A stretch of DNA of 5,539 nucleotides from Helicobacteraceae bacterium. Its GTDB lineage: Bacteria > Campylobacterota > Campylobacteria > Campylobacterales > Sulfurimonadaceae. The stretch spans positions 1 to 5,539 of the forward strand of contig JALSUN010000235.1 of NCBI GenBank assembly GCA_027061425.1, given 5' to 3'. A program made the position numbers and the translations under genes. A model generated the notes under the pieces. That model was not told where the DNA came from, ran no database searches, and saw nothing but the letters and a program-made list of their open reading frames with translations. The number at the start of each line of letters is the position of its first letter. Position 1 is the stretch's first letter. Below, piece after piece: positions 1 through 5,099 of the stretch.

Positions 1-1332
1 AGCTATATCATCAATCTGGTCTTTGTCTCTTACTTCGCAACATGGTACGAGCAGATGTATGAAGAGAAGATCAACATGTCTGAACATCTCAACAAACAGC
101 TTGACTCCATCGTTTATGAACGTACAAAAGCACTTGTACTAGCTAACAAAAAAGCTCTGGCCGCTCAGAAACGTGCCCAGTCAGCCTCGCGTGCCAAAAG
201 TACCTTTTTAGCAAACATGTCACATGAGATCCGAACCCCGCTTAATGCGATCAACGGCTTTATTTCTCTACTGAAAAAAGATGAGACTGACACTCAAAAA
301 CAGCAACAGATGGAGATCATCCAGGAAGCGTCCAGTATTTTGACAGAGCTCATCAGTGACATTCTAGACCTTAGTAAGATCGAAAGTGGTCATATGGAGC
401 TCCATACTACCGACTTTTTAGCCCAGAAATTTTTTCAGTCGACCATAGACCTTCATAAAGCAAAAGCCAGTGAAAAGAACATTCGTATAGAGGGTAAACT
501 AAGTGACACTCTGACGGATGCACTTGTACTACATAGTGATGCACTGCGTCTCAGACAGGTCCTTAACAACCTCTTTTCCAATGCCATAAAGTTCACACCT
601 GACCATCAACAGATCTACTTCAGTGTAGACTACCATGATGATCAGCTCCATATGATTCTTCAAGACACTGGTATTGGAATTCCTGAAGATGAACTCGACC
701 AGCTTTTTCATCCTTTCATGCAAACTAGTAACAACCTAAAAAGTGATTATGGAGGAACTGGTCTTGGAATGGCCATCTCTTTACAGATCGCCAAACTTAT
801 GGGAGGCGACCTCAGCGTCAAAAGCAAGCAGGGTGAAGGAAGTTCTTTCTTTTTCAATGCCCCTGTCAGTGTTGGTACTGCCGTATCATCTGAAGATGAG
901 GCAACTAAAGTCGAAATACCATCACAGATCGATGCGCACCTATTGATCGTTGAAGATGTCCGGGCCAATCAGATGTATCTTAAAATGATACTTGACCGTT
1001 ATCACATAACGCATGACATTGTTGACAATGGTCTCGAAGCTGTTGAGATCTGTCAAAAACATCATTATGATCTCATCTTAATGGATGAGAACATGCCAAA
1101 AATGAACGGCATAGACGCGATGAAAGCCATCAAAAAGTATGAGACTGAAAACCATCACGACCACACACCTATCATAGTCTTGACTGCCAACGCTATCCGA
1201 GGAGACAAAGAGCGTCTGCTTCATGCCGGTATGGATGATTATCTTAGTAAACCCGTAGATACTGATGTATTATTAAGCACCATCGTCAGTAATTTGAAAA
1301 AGCATCAAGCAACACCCTACGCTCTAAAATAA
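1..1332 (+). CDS. Hybrid sensor histidine kinase, C-terminal part (5' end outside window)
   Basis: This is a two-component hybrid kinase that autophosphorylates on His and passes phosphate to its own receiver domain. The frame is open to base 1, adding 18 residues (SYIINLVFVSYFATWYEQ) before the first ATG at 55. These are hydrophobic and look like the end of a membrane helix, and no convincing RBS precedes 55, so the real start lies upstream. Counting from the Met at 55: a charged helical linker (~1-48, with ERTKAL); a HisKA H-box with phospho-acceptor His57 (SHEIRTPLN); an HATPase_c domain with N-box Asn176, G1 box DTGIGIP (204-210) and G2 box GGTGLG (233-238); and a CheY-like receiver (~295-415) with acidic Glu300/Asp301, phospho-acceptor Asp344 (MDENMP), Thr377 and Lys399. 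All catalytic positions look intact. No Hpt domain follows, so an Hpt protein or phosphatase elsewhere may complete the relay. The stimulus cannot be deduced because the sensor part is missing. It ends 22 bases from the converging gene at 1355-2722. Confidence 0.95.
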   Translation, partial: SYIINLVFVSYFATWYEQMYEEKINMSEHLNKQLDSIVYERTKALVLANKKALAAQKRAQSASRAKSTFLANMSHEIRTPLNAINGFISLLKKDETDTQKQQQMEIIQEASSILTELISDILDLSKIESGHMELHTTDFLAQKFFQSTIDLHKAKASEKNIRIEGKLSDTLTDALVLHSDALRLRQVLNNLFSNAIKFTPDHQQIYFSVDYHDDQLHMILQDTGIGIPEDELDQLFHPFMQTSNNLKSDYGGTGLGMAISLQIAKLMGGDLSVKSKQGEGSSFFFNAPVSVGTAVSSEDEATKVEIPSQIDAHLLIVEDVRANQMYLKMILDRYHITHDIVDNGLEAVEICQKHHYDLILMDENMPKMNGIDAMKAIKKYETENHHDHTPIIVLTANAIRGDKERLLHAGMDDYLSKPVDTDVLLSTIVSNLKKHQATPYALK

Positions 1333-1354
1333 AGTTACCACAAAGCCTTGTACT

Positions 1355-2722
1355 CTAACATTCTATCTTTTTCATCGCCATGACAGCTGCCATAACGATA
1401 GGGTAATTGGTCGGTGCGGCCGTAAGCATTGGTTGGGTGGCAACCTGAATGGACATCACTTTGTAGACACTCTGAGCACTCTCTATCATCAGACCAATGA
1501 TGTTGATCATCTCTCCGGTCTCACTGCCTCCTACTATCTGACCCCCTATGATCTGACCGCCATTTCTTGTCACTATGAGTTTTACCAACTGTTTTTGTGC
1601 ACCAGGGATGGTCGCCGGATGACGGTTCATACCGCTGAAAGTCCCTACTACGACATCCATACCGGCTGCTCTTGCCTCATCTTCTGTGACACCTGCCGAT
1701 GAAAAAGCACTGTCAGCGATCATGGTGGAGAAAATCGCGATCGTTCCGCTAAAACCCTTGATGTATTTGAGTCCATACAAAGAGCTTCCGGCCACCCTAC
1801 CCTCCGCTGCCGACGTAGATGCCAGCATCACTTTGGAAGGGGTTTTCGTTATAAATGCCCGTCTCGAACTACAGTCACCAACAGCAAATACATCATGATT
1901 TTCTGTACGCATATACTCATCGACCCAGATACCACCATAATGACCTAGTGAGACACCTACTTTTTGAGCAAGTTCAGTGTTAGGTTTGTACCCGGTAGCA
2001 AGGATGACAACATCTGTGTCAATGACTTTTCCGCTTTTAAGGGCAACGGCATTGACCGTGTTATCATCATTTTTGTCTATGATGGCCGTGACTCTGTCGT
2101 TACCTATGAAGGTAACACCCGCTTCTGCAAGCAGCAGTTCTGCCTCTGCGGCTATCTCTGAGTCGAACGCACCTTTTAGTATGTGTCTGCTACCACCGAC
2201 GACTGTCACCTTCTTACCGCTTGAGACAAGTTCCATAGCCATCTCAATACCTATAAAACCTGTCCCGACAACTACGACATCGCTTTTAGACTCCAGATAG
2301 GACTTGGCTTTGTCTATAAGGGCTTTGTTCTTGGCTACCGTAAAGACACCCTCCATAGCCAGAGCATGACGCAGAGACTCATGTACAAAGGGCTTCGAAC
2401 CTGTAGCAAAAACCACTTTATCAAAAGAGATCGCCTCATGCATGGTAAACGCTATCTTGTCTTTAAAGTCAATGTCTCGTACCTCTCCCAAAAGAGTAGA
2501 GATACCCATTTCCGCTGCTGCACCGCAGGAAGCAACATCCTTATCACTGCAGCCAAGTGTCTCGCCGAAGATATAAGGGATCGCACAAGGTACCAGCTGC
2601 TTTTCGAACTCTCTGACGACCAGGACCTCTTTGTCCGGAAAGTTCATCTTAGCTGTCACTGCAGTCACACCACCTGCCGGACCACCACCAATAATTAAAA
2701 TGTTACAACTTCTTTTTTCCAT
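1355..2722 (-). CDS. FAD/NAD(P)-dependent disulfide-reductase-like enzyme (CoA-disulfide reductase / NADH oxidase group)
   Basis: A 455-residue cytoplasmic flavoprotein, full length for the group. An N-terminal FAD Rossmann motif lies at ~8-18 (ILIIGGGPAGG). A single redox Cys46 follows in VPCAIPYIFG, the position of the catalytic Cys in CoA-disulfide reductases, NADH oxidases and NADH peroxidases. A second Rossmann motif for NAD(P)H is at ~149-160 (VVVVGTGFIGIE), then ATGYKPN (242-248) and the FAD-ribityl motif VFAVGDC (278-284). A C-terminal dimerisation domain runs ~320-450 (NRHPATIPGA; GGQIVGG). Known family members reduce CoA-disulfide, CoA-persulfide, polysulfide/sulfur, O2 or H2O2 with NAD(P)H. 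The substrate here is not decidable. No rhodanese domain is fused at the C-terminus. The start at 2722 is supported by an RBS seven bases upstream and by the FAD motif beginning at residue 8. The gene stands alone, divergent from adenine deaminase. In a sulfur-metabolising Campylobacterota host, a thiol/persulfide role is a reasonable inference only. Confidence 0.9.
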   Translation of the reverse strand: MEKRSCNILIIGGGPAGGVTAVTAKMNFPDKEVLVVREFEKQLVPCAIPYIFGETLGCSDKDVASCGAAAEMGISTLLGEVRDIDFKDKIAFTMHEAISFDKVVFATGSKPFVHESLRHALAMEGVFTVAKNKALIDKAKSYLESKSDVVVVGTGFIGIEMAMELVSSGKKVTVVGGSRHILKGAFDSEIAAEAELLLAEAGVTFIGNDRVTAIIDKNDDNTVNAVALKSGKVIDTDVVILATGYKPNTELAQKVGVSLGHYGGIWVDEYMRTENHDVFAVGDCSSRRAFITKTPSKVMLASTSAAEGRVAGSSLYGLKYIKGFSGTIAIFSTMIADSAFSSAGVTEDEARAAGMDVVVGTFSGMNRHPATIPGAQKQLVKLIVTRNGGQIIGGQIVGGSETGEMINIIGLMIESAQSVYKVMSIQVATQPMLTAAPTNYPIVMAAVMAMKKIEC

Positions 2723-2729
2723 AATAATG

Positions 2730-2736
2730 CCTCTTT
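2730..2736 (-). promoter_or_regulatory. Ribosome binding site of the FAD-dependent oxidoreductase
   Basis: Read on the - strand, AAGAGGC is followed by ATTATT and the ATG at 2722, about seven bases from the GAGG core. This is a good Shine-Dalgarno and fixes the start. Confidence 0.7.
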
Positions 2737-2741
2737 TTTTT

Positions 2742-2747
2742 AGTATA
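2742..2747 (-). promoter_or_regulatory. Putative -10 box (TATACT) for the FAD-dependent oxidoreductase
   Basis: TATACT on the - strand matches the sigma-70 -10 consensus at 5 of 6 positions. It would start transcription near 2735, giving a leader of about 13 bases that just contains the RBS. No good -35 lies 16-18 bases upstream; Campylobacterota promoters often lack one. The box sits inside the perfect 8-base palindrome AGTATACT (2742-2749). Confidence 0.4.
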
Positions 2748-2818
2748 CTCTTTTCCCTCTAAAGAAGCACGCCTTGCAAAAGTTGACTTGAGAACTTAAA
2801 AACACAACAACAAAGCGC

Positions 2819-2824
2819 TATAAT
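2819..2824 (+). promoter_or_regulatory. Consensus -10 box (TATAAT) of adenine deaminase, placing +1 on the start codon
   Basis: A perfect TATAAT preceded by GCGC. With the usual distance, +1 falls at 2831, the A of the ATG, so the mRNA may be leaderless. A weak -35 (TTAAAA, 2796-2801) lies at 17-base spacing. A better-looking TTGACT at 2783-2788 is 30 bases away, too far to pair with this box. The bases before the ATG contain no Shine-Dalgarno. Confidence 0.55.
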
Positions 2825-2830
2825 CTATGT

Positions 2831-4465
2831 ATGAAGAAGATAAAAGCCAACCTTATAGACATTCGAAACAGAACCATCTTTCCTGTTCTTGTTGAGATCA
2901 AAAATCAAAAGGTACATAGTATCACAAAGATCGATGAGCAACTCTCAACCTATATTCTTCCGGGCTTTATCGATGCTCATATCCATATAGAGAGCTCCAT
3001 GCTGGTACCTTCGGAATTTTCCAGGATCGCGGTGAGGCACGGAACGGTCGGTACCGTGAGTGATCCTCATGAGATCGCCAATGTTCTGGGGGTCAAAGGG
3101 GTTGAGTTTATGCTTGAAAACGCCGAAAAGGTAAACTTTCACTTTAACTTCGGTGTCTCTCCCTGTGTACCGGCCACACCTTTTGAGACAAGTGGTGCCA
3201 CACTCGATATTGATGCCGTTAAAAGACTGTTGAAAAACCCTAAGCTTAATCACCTCTCTGAAGTAATGGCTTTTCCAAGTGTTATCAACGATGATTCTGA
3301 GATTATGGGTAAGATAGCCGCAGCAAAAGCCCTACATCTGCCCATAGACGGCCATGCCCCTTTTCTCAGTGGAGAGAATTTGAAAAAATATATCGATGCC
3401 GGGATCTCTACAGACCACGAAGCCAGCAGTTACGAAGAGGGCAAAGAGAAGCTGGAGTTGGGGATGAAGATCCTCATACGCGAAGGCTCCGCCGCCAAGA
3501 ACTACGAGGCCCTTTCTCCGCTGATAGGAGAGTATCCTGACATGCTGATGTTCTGTTCTGACGACCGACATCCCAACGACCTACTTAAAGGCCACATCAA
3601 CACGCTGGTCAAACGAAGTCTTGCCAAAGGGCATGACCTGTTCGATGTGCTGAAGATCGCATGTATCAACCCCAAAGAGCACTACAATCTCGATGTCGGA
3701 ACACTGCAGGTGGGGGACAGGGCTGATTTAATAGAAGTGCAGGATCTTGAAGCATTCAAGGTCCTCCGTACTTTTGTCGACGGCGCCTGCGTTTATGAAG
3801 ATGGTATCACCAAGATAGACTCGATAGAGGTCACGCCGCTCAACAACTTCCATGCGACTATTGTAGCAGCCGAGGACTTTGTTTTTAAAAGTGAATGTGA
3901 CGACATAGAGGTGATCCAGGCAATAGACCATGAGCTTTTTACCAAAGAGCTTCTCTACCATACCCACCAGGATGGTCACTTCAGTGTCGACATTGAAAAA
4001 GATATCCTGAAGATCGCAGTCATCAACCGCTATGAAAAGAGCAGACCGGCGCTGGGCTTCATCAATGGTTTCAACCTCAAGTCAGGCGCCATCGCCTCAT
4101 GCATCGCACATGACTCACATAACATCATCGCCGTCGGCTGCAGTGATGAGGCTATTGCCAAAGCCGTGAACCTGCTGGTAGTATCTAAAGGCGGCATTGC
4201 AGCTGTCGATGCGGAACACACTCTGCATCTGCCGCTTAGTGTCGCCGGTATCATGAGCAGTGACGATGCCTTTAAAGTAGCGGCGCAATATGAGGAGATC
4301 GATCGGTTCGTCAAGGAGACCCTTGGCACTTCCCTCTCCGCACCTTTCATGACCCTCTCTTTTATGGCACTGCTCGTCATACCCGAGATTAAGCTGAGTG
4401 ACCAGGGGCTTTTTGACGGTAGAGCCTTTCACTTCATCCCCACCTGTGCAAAAGAAGCACAGTAA
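2831..4465 (+). CDS. ade: Adenine deaminase
   Basis: A metal-dependent amidohydrolase that converts adenine to hypoxanthine and ammonia in purine salvage, in the cytoplasm. At 544 residues it has the family's usual size. The metal-binding HxH lies in PGFIDAHIHIESSM (His50, His52). DPHEIANVLG (78-87) and SEVMAF with Glu144 follow; Glu144 is the likely metal-bridging carboxylate. Further ligands are His175 (DGHAPFLSG) and His196 (STDHEASSYEEG), and the probable catalytic Asp244 is in FCSDDRHPNDL. The adenine-deaminase C-terminal domain (~395-535) carries VINRYEKS, AHDSHN (425-430), LPLSVAGIMS and LSFMALLVIPEIKL. All expected catalytic residues are present. The start at 2831 is the only reasonable choice: an in-frame stop lies at 2789-2791, no ATG/GTG/TTG lies between, and the next in-frame Met is past the HxH. 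There is no RBS, but a consensus -10 lies six bases upstream. No purine transporter or other purine gene is adjacent. Confidence 0.96.
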   Translation: MKKIKANLIDIRNRTIFPVLVEIKNQKVHSITKIDEQLSTYILPGFIDAHIHIESSMLVPSEFSRIAVRHGTVGTVSDPHEIANVLGVKGVEFMLENAEKVNFHFNFGVSPCVPATPFETSGATLDIDAVKRLLKNPKLNHLSEVMAFPSVINDDSEIMGKIAAAKALHLPIDGHAPFLSGENLKKYIDAGISTDHEASSYEEGKEKLELGMKILIREGSAAKNYEALSPLIGEYPDMLMFCSDDRHPNDLLKGHINTLVKRSLAKGHDLFDVLKIACINPKEHYNLDVGTLQVGDRADLIEVQDLEAFKVLRTFVDGACVYEDGITKIDSIEVTPLNNFHATIVAAEDFVFKSECDDIEVIQAIDHELFTKELLYHTHQDGHFSVDIEKDILKIAVINRYEKSRPALGFINGFNLKSGAIASCIAHDSHNIIAVGCSDEAIAKAVNLLVVSKGGIAAVDAEHTLHLPLSVAGIMSSDDAFKVAAQYEEIDRFVKETLGTSLSAPFMTLSFMALLVIPEIKLSDQGLFDGRAFHFIPTCAKEAQ

Positions 4466-4498
4466 CGAGATAAAATTCAGGATAAAAAGAAGTCTTTA

Positions 4499-4876
4499 CT
4501 ACTCTGCTTTTTCTGCAGCTTGTTGTTTTTCAACTTCTTTACGCACCATATCCATATCTAACTCTTGAACCTGTTTGATAACGTCTTTCAAACCCTCTTC
4601 AGGCATGACACCCGGCTGCTGGAATACAGCGATGTTCTCTTTTAAGATGATAGTAGTTGGGATAGAACGGATCTGAAAGTGTCCTGCAAGTGCTTGTTCT
4701 TCTTCAGTGTTGACTTTTCCAAAAACAATGTCTGAGTACTCTTCAGACACTTTTTCATAGATTGGGCCGAACTGTTTACAAGGTCCACACCATGGTGCCC
4801 AGAAATCGATGATGACGATGCTGTTGTTTTCGATAGTTTCGTTGAAGTTTGCTTCTGATAATGCTACTGTTGCCAT
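4499..4876 (-). CDS. trxA: Thioredoxin
   Basis: A small cytoplasmic dithiol-disulfide oxidoreductase that reduces protein disulfides and is itself recharged by thioredoxin reductase, which is not in the window. Of 125 residues, ~5-103 form the thioredoxin fold. The active site is WCGPC (Cys30, Cys33), with buried Asp24 in IIDFWAPW and cis-Pro73 in IRSIPTT. The pattern of FWAPWCGPC, KVNTE and FQIRSIPT resembles the core of TrxC-type thioredoxins, but the N-terminal zinc ribbon of TrxC is absent. A charged helical tail of about 20 residues (~106-125, rich in Glu, Lys and Gln) extends past the usual end. A genome may hold several thioredoxins, so the symbol is a family-level label. The start at 4876 is supported by AGGA six bases upstream. 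It converges on adenine deaminase with a 33-base gap and no clear terminator. Confidence 0.95.
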   Translation of the reverse strand: MATVALSEANFNETIENNSIVIIDFWAPWCGPCKQFGPIYEKVSEEYSDIVFGKVNTEEEQALAGHFQIRSIPTTIILKENIAVFQQPGVMPEEGLKDVIKQVQELDMDMVRKEVEKQQAAEKAE

Positions 4877-4882
4877 TTTTAA

Positions 4883-4886
4883 TCCT
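4883..4886 (-). promoter_or_regulatory. Ribosome binding site of thioredoxin
   Basis: On the - strand, AGGA is followed by TTAAAA and the ATG at 4876. The spacing of six bases is good for a Shine-Dalgarno. Confidence 0.6.
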
Positions 4887-4905
4887 ATATGTTTGTATGC
4901 ACAAA

Positions 4906-4914
4906 ATTATGACA
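4906..4914 (-). promoter_or_regulatory. Putative extended -10 promoter of thioredoxin
   Basis: The - strand reads TGTCATAAT, which fits an extended -10 (TG-N-hexamer) with one mismatch in the hexamer. The start would be near 4899, giving a ~23-base leader that includes the AGGA site. No convincing -35 was found. It directly abuts the + strand TATAAT at 4915-4920, so the two would be back-to-back and could not easily be used at the same time. Confidence 0.4.
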
Positions 4915-4920
4915 TATAAT
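4915..4920 (+). promoter_or_regulatory. Orphan + strand consensus -10 (TATAAT)
   Basis: A perfect TATAAT that points away from thioredoxin toward the hairpin region, about 180 bases before the next + strand gene. Only a poor -35 (TTGTAT, 4893-4898, 16-base spacing) is visible. In AT-rich intergenic DNA the match could be chance. Confidence 0.3.
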
Positions 4921-4963
4921 AGTTAATATAGTTCTGACTGATATTATTTATAAGTAAAATTTC

Positions 4964-4987
4964 TGCTACATATCATTATCTGTAGCA
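4964..4987. repeat. Perfect 7-base inverted repeat (TGCTACA-N10-TGTAGCA)
   Basis: The arms at 4964-4970 and 4981-4987 are exact reverse complements separated by 10 bases, a 17-base centre-to-centre distance. It could be a dimeric regulator's operator between the divergent thioredoxin and flavoprotein genes, or an RNA hairpin. No named regulator's consensus was recognised. Confidence 0.55.
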
Positions 4988-5011
4988 AGAGACCGTCTCT
5001 CTATTTTTTTT
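4988..5011 (+). terminator. Weak terminator-like hairpin followed by 8 T
   Basis: AGAGA-CCG-TCTCT (4988-5000) can fold with a three-base loop, followed by CTA and eight T (5004-5011). As DNA it is also a near-perfect 13-base dyad (AGAGAC-C-GTCTCT). The stem is only five pairs. No protein gene on the + strand ends here, so a terminator would serve only a short transcript begun inside this intergenic region. Confidence 0.25.
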
Positions 5012-5040
5012 CACTTTAGGGTACCTTTTACAATTTTTTA

Positions 5041-5046
5041 TATAAT
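5041..5046 (+). promoter_or_regulatory. Possible upstream -10 (TATAAT) of the HI0933-type flavoprotein
   Basis: A perfect TATAAT in an AT-rich stretch after a T-rich tract. It would start transcription near 5053 and give a ~47-base leader. That leader lacks a Shine-Dalgarno before 5100, so this box explains translation less well than the one at 5088-5093. Confidence 0.3.
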
Positions 5047-5087
5047 GGAAATCTCTTCATTAGCATGCAACTTGCAGTTGATAACGC

Positions 5088-5093
5088 TATAAT
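5088..5093 (+). promoter_or_regulatory. Consensus -10 (TATAAT) of the HI0933-type flavoprotein, placing +1 on the start codon
   Basis: A perfect TATAAT within CGCTATAAT, the same 9-mer as before adenine deaminase. Six bases (AACACT) separate it from the ATG, so predicted +1 is 5100, the A of ATG. There is no Shine-Dalgarno and no good -35. Confidence 0.5.
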
Positions 5094-5099
5094 AACACT

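Larger units (their letters stand above)
4927..5011 (+). ncRNA. Speculative small RNA or attenuated leader (~85 nt)
   Basis: This is inferred only from signal order: TATAAT at 4915-4920 (predicted +1 at 4927), a 7-base-pair stem (4964-4970 with 4981-4987), a second small stem (4988-4992 with 4996-5000), then ATTTTTTTT ending at 5011. No known RNA family was recognised. No open frame of useful length lies inside. The second stem is short and moderate in GC, so termination would be weak. The elements could instead be an operator and A/T-rich promoter DNA. Confidence 0.2.

Noticed and set aside
1333..1354. A bidirectional terminator between the converging kinase and oxidoreductase genes
   Set aside because: Only a 4-bp ACAA/TTGT stem can be drawn and there is no following T-run on either strand.
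1977..2300. An open frame opposite the FAD oxidoreductase
   Set aside because: It is Ser/Thr/Pro-rich low-information sequence with no recognisable motif, lying entirely antisense to a gene with intact flavoprotein motifs.
2783..2788. TTGACT as the -35 of the adenine deaminase promoter
   Set aside because: It is a good -35 match, but 30 bases separate it from the TATAAT at 2819, far from the usual 16-18, and no -10-like sequence lies at the right distance from it.
2780..2797. Inverted repeat AAGTT-N8-AACTT upstream of adenine deaminase as an operator
   Set aside because: The arms are only five bases, AT-rich and not extendable; expected by chance in this composition.
2827..2895. A 22-codon open frame starting at an ATG four bases before the adenine deaminase start
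   Set aside because: It has no RBS, overlaps the clear amidohydrolase frame, and its ATG would lie upstream of the predicted transcription start.
4030..4432. Two overlapping open frames antisense to the adenine deaminase C-terminal domain
   Set aside because: They oppose a well-conserved coding region, show no family motif and have no supporting start signals.
4466..4498. A terminator between the converging adenine deaminase and thioredoxin genes
   Set aside because: AAAGAAGTCTTT would have a two-base loop and an all but A/T stem; no stable GC-rich hairpin with a T-run is present.
5045..5092. A 15-codon frame that could be a leader peptide before the flavoprotein
   Set aside because: Its ATG overlaps a candidate -10 box, no RBS precedes it, and no run of regulatory codons is seen.
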